Source: Sipunculus nudus
Taxonomy: Eukaryota; Annelida; Sipuncula; Golfingiida; Sipunculidae
Assembly: GCA_026874595.1 (NCBI GenBank)
Contig: CM049319.1
Location: 39,689,473 to 39,753,472 of the forward strand
DNA length: 64,000 nucleotides
Direction: 5' to 3'
Each line of letters opens with the position of its first letter. Position 1 is the stretch's first letter. Of this stretch, positions 35,534 to 46,332 are shown piece by piece. A program made the translations under genes and the position numbers. The notes beneath the pieces are model-generated. The model made no database searches and had not been told where the DNA came from. It saw only the letters and a program-made list of their open reading frames with translations.

Positions 35534-36545
35534 AACAGTAAAGCTTATTGCCACTTTCTGGTCAGATATTTATCAATTGGCATCATAAGGGTTCAATGAA
35601 AAACAAAGGCCCAGTGGCTAGTGAAGTCCCAGTGACTATAATAAAGCACAATTTTTCGACAAGGCGTTACTTGGTTTAACCTGGCTGCAAAATAAATTAT
35701 GAGTTGATCCATTACTATATGTGTTAGCCGAGTGAGTTATCAGTTTACTACACATATATATGTGTTGAGTTGTCTAGAGATCCCAAGTATGTTATACATA
35801 TATAAAATACTTTGGACGTGAGTACAATGTGATATTAAGAGTCAATGTCTTTCTCAGTTGTTGTCGGGTTGAAATAATGTCCTCTGTTCCTGGAAGGGCT
35901 CACACCAGATGTGAATTCTCCAGATTACCAGTCCGTCAGAAAATACGATACTCGCTATAAAGTTCGTAACAGAGAAATCACTGGTTCCTTCCCAAGACAC
36001 TGATAATCTATGCTTATAGACATCATCTCCCAGCTTTCTAAATTGTGATGCACGCAGATGGCCCCTGGACTGCATTTTGTTAGGCTACATGAACTGGAGC
36101 AATGATCGGGCCCTTGTAGGGAATTTACTGTGTCCTGACCGATCACTACGGTATTATGTCTACTGCCAATTATTACATGAATCTTATGAATACACTTCCA
36201 GAAAGAAAACCCTAGGAAAAATAAACTAGACAGGTGCTAATTCTTTGAAGTCCACAACATACAATCAATACTATAGAGACCACCAAACAGAGATGACTCC
36301 TAAAATTAACATCATAAGAGACACGTGCTCTTTTACCAAAACACACACGCTAATATATAAACATGATACTCCATATAAATGTACAATGAATTATCAAAAC
36401 AATCATCTGGTTTTACTCACTACTAGAACATGCAATACAACAACTATGTCACAGTCCACTGGTGACAGCCCTCTTTAGGATTAACCTGGAATTATCAAGG
36501 GGCCTTTTGACCATCAGGATTGTCTTTAGTTTAAGGCAGACTTAC
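35534..36545. other. Intron DNA, no feature recognised
   Basis: Intron between the 62-nt and 118-nt exons. Short open frames only (for example 36075-35854 minus); none continues the oxidase. Confidence 0.5.
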
Positions 36546-36607
36546 CCAGGAACGATCCATGTGTTGTGACCAATGAAGATGAAGTGTTTTAACCAAGGCA
36601 TCTTGGT
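36546..36607 (-). CDS. DDO: DDO/DAO exon, active-site loop (TWIVPG)
   Basis: 62 nt, phase 0 start, 20 codons plus two bases. It reads TKMPWLKHFIFIGHNTWIVP and a split Gly, matching the 'V.APW..HF' and 'Y(I/V).PG' blocks of the family. The acceptor is 'catacattacag', the donor GG|GTAAGT. The Trp of TWIVPG sits where a substrate-contacting Tyr is usual. It was found by motif because the exon is too short for ordinary frame listing; the phase fit on both sides supports it. Confidence 0.9.
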
Positions 36608-38470
36608 CTGTAATGTATGAGGACATTTAATGTCAGTGCCATATAAACTCTCATACACTTAACTTTTCTCTCACCAGTGCTCACTTAATGCATCATAGGA
36701 TAGATATCCTTCAGTTTTATAATGCAGAGACAAAGAGAAAGATTCTCTTTTACATACAATGTAAAACAAGAACATTAAACAAAAAAACACAAGGAAAAAA
36801 GAACTCACTGCTCAGTCATCTCTTAAAACATTTGCATTTGACAATGATACATTTCATATAATAAATAGCCTAAAGTACCTTTACCTTTCAAAAGTTACAG
36901 AGAATTATGAAAAAAATATACACAAACCACTTCTAATGAAAATGAATCGATATAAAACTGCCACAGATCTTTCTGTTCTTGAAACGGAAATATGCATGGA
37001 AAAAAAGAAATATTTTTTGTTTTACTTTTCTGGTAAAAAAAAGTATGCCTCTTTTGTAAAGTAGATTCTGACATACTTTCATGACTGCAGAAATAGCACA
37101 AAACTTTCACAAATTCTCAAAAGTGAATGAATAGACTTTTAATGTCATCAGTGCGGTCACTCATAATAAAATTCAGGACTGTTCTGTCATTAACTGAAAA
37201 CTGAAGGTGTAAGGTTATTGCATGGCTTGTGTAATGAAACATAATACAATGTACTTAGTAGATTTATCAAAACCATGATAATTTATTATTCTAAATTGTA
37301 ATAGATTAGATCACTGTGAGTTTGAGTTAGATCATGAAATTATCAGAAAACCAGTGGAAGTGAGAATGGAAATTTCAATCGTAAGTTGGGGCAGTCTTGA
37401 AGTTAAAGCAGAAACCGAAATCTGAGATGATGCACGACTGTGCATGTTTAGTTTGTTTGGTAATTATGATGATATGGCTCATTTTTGTATCTGGGGAAAC
37501 TTTCATGCTGAATCAAATGAACTAATAAACAAGACGACCTGAGATTGAGCATTTGCCGGAAATGACGTGAAAGCAGTAAAATGAATGAGTAATTGTAAAG
37601 ATGAAGGAAATTAGTCATAGCTAGTAAAAATAGGACCAATATTTACAAAGTTATAACGAAAATAAGATTTTTATATGTTTTGATGACCTTGACTTTTCAC
37701 CTATTTAAGAATTTTCACATAGGACTTCCACAAACCGTTCCGATATACAATATGTGTAAGGAATAAAGTGATGCCTGCAAAGGTGTGGCCTGAAGAATGC
37801 TATATGTAAGATGAAGGATCAGCAAGCAGGTGAAATCGAAGACAAGTGAGAAACAAACAGACATACTGACAAAGTGACACAAGATTGAGACCAGAAAACT
37901 AGACCAGATTATGAAGAAGACCTAGAAGGAAAAATTGAGCCTCGGTTAGTAAAGAAATAGAACTAATATCAACAAAGTTAAGAGGAAAATAAAATTTTAA
38001 GGATTTTTAATGCCCTTTACCTAGACCTTTAACTATATTGACCTAAAACAATAGGCTCCTGTACCTTTGGATGTCCATCAAATGTGTTAGTTTGAAAGTG
38101 ATTGCTGCATAACTGTGCCCATTAGAGTGCCACAGACACCAACAAACATTGTTACAGACAGACAGCAAACAGACATACACAACTGACCAACATGCCTGCT
38201 GGCAAGCAATAAATCATAACAGTGAACTTACATAAATAAAACAACTGAACCATTAACATCTTTGTATACTTCAATCATATATTAATGTGAAATATGAGAA
38301 TTCAGCATGAGTTGTTATGTGTTATTGAGCAGGATTGTGACATATGGGATTAATAAAAAGTATGCTGTGTTTGACAAATAACTAAACATGTCTTGTTAAT
38401 GGTCATCTGGTTAGTCTCATATTATATCAGAGGGTCATTCCTATAAGTTGTTGACAGTAAGTTTACATAT
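36608..38470. other. Intron DNA, no feature recognised
   Basis: Part of the 6.1-kb intron. AT-rich with no recognised repeat unit, coding or RNA gene. Confidence 0.5.
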
Positions 38471-38471
38471 A

Positions 38472-38635
38472 GTCCAGCTGTTAAGAGAAGAATTGTGCAA
38501 AAAGTGAAAGAATCACTTGGCATAATAGTTGGCCAGACCATACTTAACATTTTCAGATATAGGGCCAAGCGGAATTCATCCTGTCTTGGTCAAAATCCAA
38601 GATGGCGGCCAAGATGGCCGCCGGATTAACAAATA
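38472..38635 (+). repeat. Dispersed repeat R3 (AAGATGGCGGCC), copy 1
   Basis: Contains 'cacttggcataatagttggc', 'cagaccatac', 'cagatatagggccaagcgga' and 'ccaagatggcggccaagatg'. The reverse complement of 42236-42396 carries the same blocks in the same order, so copies 1 and 2 face opposite ways about 3.6 kb apart. Confidence 0.82.
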
Positions 38636-38849
38636 TCAATACATTCGGTTATATTTGTCCTAGAATGCTTTCAAAGTGCACTATTTCTACATTTATTTAT
38701 AAGGGTTTAAAGTCTGTAAAATGACTCTGTGAATGAATCCTGGTTTTGTTTATATTGAAATTTTCCTTCATTCACTCTTGTTTACTAGCACAATGGATAG
38801 CAAACATTATTTGTTGAGTTCTGCACAGTAGTCGCATACACTGTGATCG

Positions 38850-40285
38850 TAGTCAAATGAAAGTGTTATTTGCTGGCTTAGGTTTGTCTGCTTTGTCATG
38901 AATTCGGATGCTTTAATAGTAGAAAAATTTTTAATTGCAATGTTTCTTCCTTTCTTCCTTTTACTTCCCCTTTATTTGCATGCTAACAAATATAATTCCT
39001 TTGTAGAGGTGAAGGGTGCAAAAAACTTATCTTCAATGAAATTAGGATTGAACTTAGGATATGTCCGTTAACACTTATCATTAGAATATTTGAAACCAAC
39101 ATACATGTACTTAGGTTTTACGATCAGCATTCATGTAAACCTTTGTTAGGACAATAGGAAAATATCAAATGCATAAATCCAACTGTGCTTACATTTGACA
39201 TATATAATAATTTTACGTATTTGAGCCCAATGCCTGTTTCAATGTAATAAAATTGACAATTGAGTGGTAAACCGCCGGCTATCTCCACTGGCGCCCCAGG
39301 TTTAAACAACATCGTTCCTATTCCTATTGGGTTATAATGGCCCATCCAAGGTGGGTGAATTCCTCCTAGTCAATCGCTTTTCTTCACCCCTGTATATATA
39401 CCACCGAACGCCACCATCCGAGCCATGGAGAGCGGCTTGTAATAGTAATTACAACTAACTGTACAATCCATATTAATTATCTATTATAATAAAATAAATT
39501 AGACAATCCATATAATGTAAAGTTTATCCTGCTTATAACTTTTATATCAGACTGGATGCGTGCGTGGCAGAATACACACCTATGTAAAAAGCTCACATCT
39601 GTCAGCTGTATAGATTCCGCCTTGTGTGTACCTACTGAAATTGAACTAAAATTCCCTTTTTCATCAGTACACCAAACGGTACACTTGATAAAATTTGCAG
39701 AATACTGCACTTTTAAATGAAAGTGTCATTTGCTTGGGTAGGTTTTATTATATTAATATTTGATATCTGACTTTCTCTGATTGAAAATCCCTTTATTTGC
39801 ACGGTAACGAATGTATTAACTGCTTTGCCCAGGTATGGGATGAAAGAAACACAGGTATCCTGTCTGATATCAGTGGGAGCTTCATATATCAGTGAAGAAT
39901 AGGCAGGGTTTTCGAAAATCTACAAACATGATATTTAATTTTACCATCAACTCAATATTCATGTAAATCTTGATTAGTGCAATAAAAATCAATAGCTGAA
40001 ATTTAATTTACATGTTCTAGTTAAAAGTATTTGAACACCATGTCTGTTTAAAAGGAAATAATTTTATTTATAATGAATTTAGAGTACATGCGTGCATGAC
40101 AAGATACGCGGTTATGTAGAAGTTCACACCTGTTTGCTGTATGGATTCTAAGTTTCTTTTGCCATGTAGTGATGGCTTTCAGACTGTGTGTTGGCAAGAA
40201 AACAGAATCCACACACATTAGAGGTGTGCAACACGTTGCTGTATGCTGCCTTTGTACTATGGTGACAAATGCATGAAATAACACT
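38850..40285. repeat. Diverged tandem duplication (about 0.86 and 0.57 kb)
   Basis: Paired blocks: 'gaaagtgttatttgctggct' (38859) with 'gaaagtgtcatttgcttggg' (39719); 'tttatttgcatgctaacaaa' (38970) with 'tttatttgcacggtaacgaa' (39791); 'attcatgtaaacctttgtta' (39130) with 'attcatgtaaatcttgatta' (39957); 'gcgtgcgtggcagaatacac' (39557) with 'gcgtgcatgacaagatacgc' (40090). The first copy carries about 0.3 kb that the second lacks (about 39140-39480). Open frames 39710-39477 and 40284-40048 (minus) are paralogous to each other but match no known family. Confidence 0.7.
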
Positions 40286-41380
40286 CATGCAGGTTACTAG
40301 TTTTGTGATATGGTTACGATGCAGACTTTAGACTGCATGATTGTAGGAACCGACACATGTGTCAGTAAAGTATCACTGCCATTTTCTGTGTTGCAATTTT
40401 TGTGATATAAAATTTGTTCCTTCCCAACGAGTTGCCATTAAAATTCACTTTGCATAATGAATTGGTGTCAACAAAATAATTTCATTTGCTGACATTATGC
40501 ACATTTGTAGATTTATGTAGTACATGCATATATTGTTAGAAATATTCATCCCATGTACGAGTCGGTGCTGCCAGGATCAAGCTAGCTGATCTTTTATGGA
40601 TGGATGCTAAGAAAATGGTACAGCAAGACGGAAGATAGAAAGTCTAATTCACAAAACAAGGTTGAAAAATATAATGCACCCTCAGGTTCTAGACATGCAT
40701 TCTTTCTTCATTAACTTGATTACCTAAACATTCAGTACAAAGTTTGGTTTGAGTTTTTATCGACTTGATTGGTGATTGTAACTTTGCTGTCCTCTCACCT
40801 TCTGAGCTCTGGCAACCTATGTACTTACCCTTTATGTCAGTTTTATGCCCATATGCAGAAACTTGTATTCCATACCATTCGCTTCATCAAGTGAACATAT
40901 AATAATGAGGATAGACTACTTCTGAATATTATTACTGTACAGAACAGTTTATTACATTTTTTTTGGTAATATTGCCAACAAATTTTATAACCTTGCCTGA
41001 ATATTTTCTTTTACATTTTGCAGGACAAGAGCGTTTTTCTTCTAGTAAAACGCCAACAATTCCAACTTACTATCGGTTCTTTTTATCTTATGTGTAAAGT
41101 TCAGTCCGACCTATAGAATTTTGCATTCTGTGCACATGAAGATAAATTATTTCATTAAATGAAGCAAATATTTATTATTTCTAATTATCATTATATTTAT
41201 TAAAAGTGTGCATTATGTAAGCAAACAAAGTATTTTAAGACATCACTTGAAAAGCCAAAGTTAGCTTATTGGTTAGGATCATAAACCAGATTATCAATGT
41301 AGAAGGTAAACGGCAAACTGCACAAGTGTCTACAAGTGTCCAGATTCTGTCAAGTACAAAGATAGCATGTACGGGGTAAG
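40286..41380. other. Intron DNA, no feature recognised
   Basis: AT-rich part of the 6.1-kb intron with no recognised repeat or coding. Confidence 0.5.
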
Positions 41381-41450
41381 TACGTTGCCTTGTGGTTAAG
41401 GACGTGTTTGTAGGTCCCCGGTTCAAACCCCGTCGATGTCGCAATGGCAT
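41381..41450 (+). repeat. tRNA-like sequence, probable SINE head
   Basis: 'tgtggttaaggacgtg' fits a pol III A box and 'ccggttcaaacccc' is a near-perfect B box and T loop, about 30 bp later as in tRNA. The surrounding stems do not close into a standard cloverleaf, so a tRNA-derived SINE is more likely than a tRNA gene. It lies antisense in the oxidase intron. Confidence 0.6.
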
Positions 41451-42235
41451 AATGGTGAAATCTCGCCACAAACCATGAGATTTTCTTTAATGTCTTAACG
41501 ATAGGTTATGACTTCTTTCTAACAACATACCATCTTTATCATACGGATAACTTCATTCTCATTCAGTAGAAAGTGATACCAACAGGCCTTAATCTATCAC
41601 CTTAAAAGAATGCGTAGCATACAGCATAATGTGGTGAGCCGCTAAATATGTACTGATTCTGTATTCATGCTAGCAAAGAGTCTTGAAGCTGCACCGTCAC
41701 CTCAAGGCAAACGAGCCACAACTTATAAACAAATAAAATTTCTTTTACATTGATTGTACTACTGGTTATAATAACTACTATGAGGCACTTTGCATGGCTC
41801 GGATGGCGAAGTGGTGGATGGAATCAGAGTACACGAAGAAAACAACCTACTCTGTATGGACCACAACAAACCACTCTCATAGCAACAACGGGGACAGAAA
41901 CTTCAGTCGCCAGTGAAGAGGGCCGAGGATTTCACCAATCGACTGTCCTTTTCATTACATTGAAAGAGACATAGTGTTCAAATACTTAAAATTAACAAAT
42001 ATATTAAATTTCAGCAGGGTAATCAACAAATACGTTTTACCGTTAGATGTGCTGGTAAAAATGGGTAATTTTAGCACAATTTCAATACCAACAAAATCAG
42101 ACTTCATTCACACATGCATGATACAGACCTGGAATCTTTATAAATAAATTTTTCGATCCTAAAAACATAGAAACAGTGCACTTGCAATTTATTCCAGAAC
42201 AAATATAACCGACTATTTTGGTATTTTATATTTCG
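41451..42235. other. Intron DNA, no feature recognised
   Basis: Sequence between the SINE head and repeat R3. The open frame 41750-41974 (plus) is unrecognised. Confidence 0.4.
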
Positions 42236-42396
42236 GTGGCCATCTTGGAGTTTTAGCAAGATATTGTGAATTCCGCTCGGCCCCATATCTGAACATATAG
42301 AGTATGGTCTGGAAAATTATTATGCCAAGTTTCATTCTTTCCAGGTTTTCATTTCAATTCTTCTCAATATGCAGCTGAACTGTTGGACTAATGTGA
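42236..42396 (-). repeat. Dispersed repeat R3, copy 2 (inverted)
   Basis: Reverse orientation of copy 1: 'ccatcttgga', 'gaattccgctcggccccata', 'agtatggtctgg', 'ttatgccaagtttcattctt' and 'gcagctgaactgttggacta'. Confidence 0.82.
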
Positions 42397-42545
42397 ATAT
42401 TACAAAATTTGTGATAAAAACAAGCTAATGAGTTCCTGGGGAGGGTTGGAACCTCAAATATTGAATTTCTCAGTCCAAAAAACATAATATTAGAGTACTT
42501 GCAATGCTTTCTCGGGACGTTTTAACTCAAGTTATTGACATTTTC

Positions 42546-42725
42546 TAATTTGGCGGTCATCTTGGCCGCCATCTTGGATTTTGGCCAAGATAATTTATTT
42601 TCAGCTTGGCCCTATATCCGAAATTCATCAATAAGCTCCAAAGAACACTTTTGCCAACTTTCATGCTTCTTTCATTTTTTGCACAATTCCTCCAAATATG
42701 GGAGCTTAACCGCTGGACTAATAAG
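42546..42725 (-). repeat. Dispersed repeat R3, copy 3 (tandem with copy 2)
   Basis: 'ggccgccatcttggattttg', 'agcttggccctatatccgaa', 'ttgccaactttcatgcttct' and 'cttaaccgctggactaataa', in the same order as copy 2 and about 310 bp from it. It ends about 30 bp from the oxidase exon at 42756. Confidence 0.8.
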
Positions 42726-42755
42726 TCACAGAAAAAAATGAACGGTTTATCTTAC

Positions 42756-42857
42756 CCTGATCATCTGTCCTCTTATAGCATACATTTGTTTGTCTCCCAG
42801 CAACTCTCGGTTGTTCAGACCACAGCAGTTCATAACCACATCATACTTACCTGCCAG
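42756..42857 (-). CDS. DDO: DDO/DAO exon, YDVVMNCCGL
   Basis: 102 nt, phase 0 at both ends, 34 codons. It reads LAGKYDVVMNCCGLNNRELL then GDKQMYAIRGQMIR. The 'DVVxNCxGL' block contacts FAD in the family, and 'P(V/I)RGQ' is replaced by AIRGQ. The acceptor is 'tttttctttag' and the donor AGG|GTAAGA. An internal CAG 7 bp inside the exon is a second possible acceptor but would break the phase. Confidence 0.93.
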
Positions 42858-43199
42858 CTAAAGAAAAAGAGCCCATGTTATCAAACCAGCTTCTCCACAG
42901 GACAATATCTGCTTATTTCAAATGGAAATGTTCCTGAACCTAAGCACTTGTATCAAATTGTGAAAAAGCACTTTTAACAAAATGTGACACTCACAGCGCT
43001 GCCACTATGGATAAAAAAGAACAAGGCATACACGCCTTATGCGAACCAGTGCAATAGGATATACACAAGGAATAATGCTTCAATGCTGAACCATTACTTT
43101 TCAAGTACATGTGTAAGATGTACATAAACAATGTAAGTACTTAAACCTTTTGAGAAAGAACCAATTACACAAACATCACTGCTGAAATACTGGCATGGG

Positions 43200-43570
43200 T
43201 GCACACAATACAAAAATGAATGTAGGTGGCACTTCCAGTCTTGTATATAACAAAGCTAATTGAGATGTATACAAATGCCCAAATTTAGGCTGATAAATGA
43301 ACCCTTCCTGAGAAATCATCAGGGTTATACACTGTGCAAAAATTATTGAAGGTGATGCTACCAGTCTGGTATACTACAAAGTGTATATGATTCAATATGT
43401 ATAAATATGCACAATTTCAGGCTGATATTACAAATCCCTCCTAAGAATAAGCAGGCACATACACTGTTCAAAAGTCATGGTAGATGGCGACACCATTCTT
43501 GTGAATGAGAAAGCCATCAAAGATGCATGGACAAGTCAAAATATCAGGCCAATTTATCAAACTTCTCTTG
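43200..43570 (+). repeat. R2-like repeat, degenerate copy
   Basis: Three decayed units: 'gtaggtggcacttccagtct' (43221), 'gaaggtgatgctaccagtct' (43350) and 'gtagatggcgacaccattct' (43481), each followed by R2-type text ('aaagctaattgagatgtata', 'caatttcaggctgatat'). The palindrome core is eroded. It lies in the 2.3-kb intron. Confidence 0.72.
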
Positions 43571-44089
43571 AGTCAGGCGCACTTTGCTTACCAGGTTTAG
43601 ATGAGTAAGGCAGTTGCTCCGAGTAAACCGGAATAAATTGCTAGCTTCAGCTCCTCCACTGAGTGAACTCTTGACATGCACCTGGCTGCACAGAGTGAAG
43701 TTTTAACCTGTGCCTTGTTGCACTGAGTAAACTCTTACCTGTAGCATAATTTGACACAGTTGACAGTCTGCCAAAGCAATAAATAGATCCAGATTTACGA
43801 CTGACCTGATGCGAAATCTGAAATAGTTAGCAGCCTGCCAAGCTATTTATAGATACAGACTCAATCTTGGCCTGAAGGTAAATCTGTTTACTAATACTGA
43901 AAGACTTTGGCTCCAATGTTTTTTTTTTCAAGCTGATAATCCATTAGATTAATTTTATCAAAATGTGTGTTATTATAAAAGATGTAGTCAACTTTAACAA
44001 AGGCCTCCTATGAATATTTTTTTTGTGCAATGTTACAGAAGTGGAAACAACAGTTTTTCAGAAGAAGACTATTGCAAGACCAACTTAAG

Positions 44090-44800
44090 CTTTCTTTGAC
44101 CCTACAAAAAACTGCAATATCAAGTCATGTGTCACGCGATCAACATTCGCACAAAACTTGGTGATACTAGCTCCTATTGTTTCTGAGATTGTCAGTATGC
44201 TTACTTGGCCAAATGACAAAGTTCAAACTCCTGTTATTTGGCCAAAATTCATCAAAACCCTAACTATTTGAACAAACTTGAGAGAGCTTATCACTGGAAT
44301 TATTTCTGTGAAATACTAAACAATTTGGTTGAATTCAGAAGAGATGACTTTCAAAGGTTTTTCAGCTTATTCCCCGTAAAATTTGAGTTAATGCTAGTGG
44401 TGCCACCAATTCCTCAAATTCATATATGAGTCGTATGACCAACATTTGCATGAAATTTGGTGAAGATAGCTCAGGTCATTTCTGATATTGTCATTTTAGT
44501 ATCCTTTTTGGCCAAATAACTAAGTTAAGCTTCTGTAACTCGGCCAAAATTCACCAAACTGGAACTATTCGAATAAACCTGAGAGAGATCGTTTCAGAGA
44601 TTATTCCTGTGAAACATTGGACAATTTGGCTGGATAATTTCAGAGAAGAAGTTTTGAAAACTTTTCCTCTTTTTTCCCCTATTAAATCTAAGTAAATGCA
44701 AATAGCAAAATGTAAGAAAAATCCGATAGAGTTTTTTAGATGACTGTTTTTTTGCATAAAATTTTGTGATGCTAGCTCCTGTTACTTTTGAGATAGTTTG
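44090..44800 (+). repeat. Tandem repeat of about 300 bp, two and a half units
   Basis: 'aacattcgcacaaaacttgg' (44142) recurs as 'aacatttgcatgaaatttgg' (44442) and as 'ttttgcataaaattttgtga' (44750). Between them 'tggccaaatgac', 'cggccaaaattcaccaaact' and 'tattcctgtgaaacattgga'-type blocks repeat in order. Non-coding; may be a dispersed family like R1 or R2. Confidence 0.75.
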
Positions 44801-45126
44801 GATGACAGACTATGGCTGACGCCACACCACTGTGTAAGCTCACAGGTTCATTAACAAGTATTAAATCTTATAAGAAAGAAATTAATAAAATCGTCTGAAA
44901 TACTTACTGCCCTCATTAAGTAAACAAGTATAAACAGTTAACCCCTAAAAAGGGGTAAAAAATAGTATTAAATGAAGTCTTGCCTGAAAAAAAGTATGCA
45001 GCCTTTAAAAAGTATAAAGTGGCAGCACTGCACTGATAACAATTTTTGAAAAAAAAATTTTGAACTTTTGTGAATGGACTGGAAAAAAGGGAAAGCTGAA
45101 AGAGAAAGGAAATGCTGATGACCAAC

Positions 45127-45181
45127 CTCTTCAAAACTGGATATTGTCCTGTGTTCCACACGGCCTCCTCGATTTTTGAAC
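45127..45181 (-). CDS. DDO: DDO/DAO exon, RTISSFEE
   Basis: 55 nt: one base completing a split Arg codon (AG|G), then 18 codons FKNRGGRVEHRTISSFEE, ending in phase 0. This matches the 'GG....R.I.S.EEL' stretch before the YDVV block. The acceptor is 'ttttgtatatttag'. The donor GAG|GTTGGT is weaker than the others. It was recognised by family order and by phase on both sides. Confidence 0.88.
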
Positions 45182-45250
45182 CTAAATATACAAAATAAAA
45201 AGACACATTTATTAAGAAATTGGCTAGACTGAATCCAAGGATTTTAACAC

Positions 45251-45255
<5 letters not shown>

Positions 45256-45301
<46 letters not shown>
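45256..45301. repeat. (TA)n microsatellite
   Basis: About 45 bp of alternating T and A, 75 bp upstream (gene sense) of the 55-nt exon. Confidence 0.96.
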
Positions 45302-45304
<3 letters not shown>

Positions 45305-45915
45305 AGATAATATATCTGAGTCCTCCTAACAAGATGATGAGTGACCCTGTTAAGTTTGTGTTCCTGTTTGTTATCATACACACATATGCACCTCAATAAG
45401 CTTACCTTGATTTACCTCAGTAGCAAATCAGACAAAGGTGACAAATATCTGACAACAAAATAATAATGCTCTTTCCTCTCTCAAGTATGAGTACCATCTG
45501 ATGTATTCAGAAAGAAGTAAGACTGAACAGATGTACAGTATTGTGACATATCAGTGACAGCCAAAACTGACAATCTTGAACTACACACATTTGATAATTC
45601 ATAGAGATGAGATAACCATGATATTTGTACATAACACTTTTGTTACATTACACTACATCCATCCTTGTTTACATGGATAAACAGATATGGCCACTTTAAA
45701 TGACATTTTACACCTCTTTCTAGACAGGTCAACGCTGTCCTGGTTTATTGTAGTAAATATACTATTTCATACTTATTTAATTGTAAATGGGTGCATTACC
45801 TCCTTTGGTAAAACTTATTTATAGTAGCTAATAGAATAAGTTTGAAATTGCTGTTGGATTACAGTATATGCACCAGCATACTCATTTAGTCTACATATTA
45901 CAGGTGTTTGTCTAC
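45302..45915. other. Intron DNA, no feature recognised
   Basis: AT-rich spacer between the TA tract and the minisatellite region. Confidence 0.5.
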
Positions 45916-45917
45916 AG

Positions 45918-46080
45918 ATTGAGGTCGCTGACTACTGATTTATTTTACTGACTGAGGTGTTGGAGGTGTTGAGGTAGACCAAATCAGTACACCAACAAAT
46001 CAATCAGTCGACTAACACCTCAGTCAGTACACTCATACCTCAATCATTAGACTAATTCCTCAATCATTAGACTAACATGT
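45918..46080. repeat. Outlying inverted copies of the minisatellite
   Basis: 45918-45975 holds two or three units in the same orientation as the main array ('gactgaggtgttggaggtgt'). 46005-46075 holds units in the opposite orientation ('gactaacacctcagtcagta', 'cctcaatcattagactaatt'). The main array resumes in forward orientation at 46333 after about 200 bp of unrelated sequence and a TA tract. Confidence 0.85.
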
Positions 46081-46279
46081 TTTTCAGCCGACATTTCCGC
46101 TCGCTGAATATTGCACTGTTTGTAAATCAGGTGTCCCTTTTCCATGCACACAGAAACACATGCGGGCCAGTTTTTCTGTTAGAGGTCAAGGACGTGAATG
46201 TAGTCTGCTTGTAGCCTCCCAGCATATATCATGGCGACAAATAACACTTGATTACTGCTATGCTTGTCCACTTTAATGA

Positions 46280-46280
46280 T

Positions 46281-46312
<32 letters not shown>

Positions 46313-46331
46313 TATATATATATAAATAAAA
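46280..46331. repeat. (TA)n / TAAA-rich microsatellite
   Basis: About 50 bp of TA with interruptions, ending just before the main minisatellite. Confidence 0.9.
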
Positions 46332-46332
46332 A

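Noticed and set aside
41381-41450. A functional tRNA gene
   Set aside because: Good A and B boxes, but the acceptor and anticodon stems do not pair as a cloverleaf.
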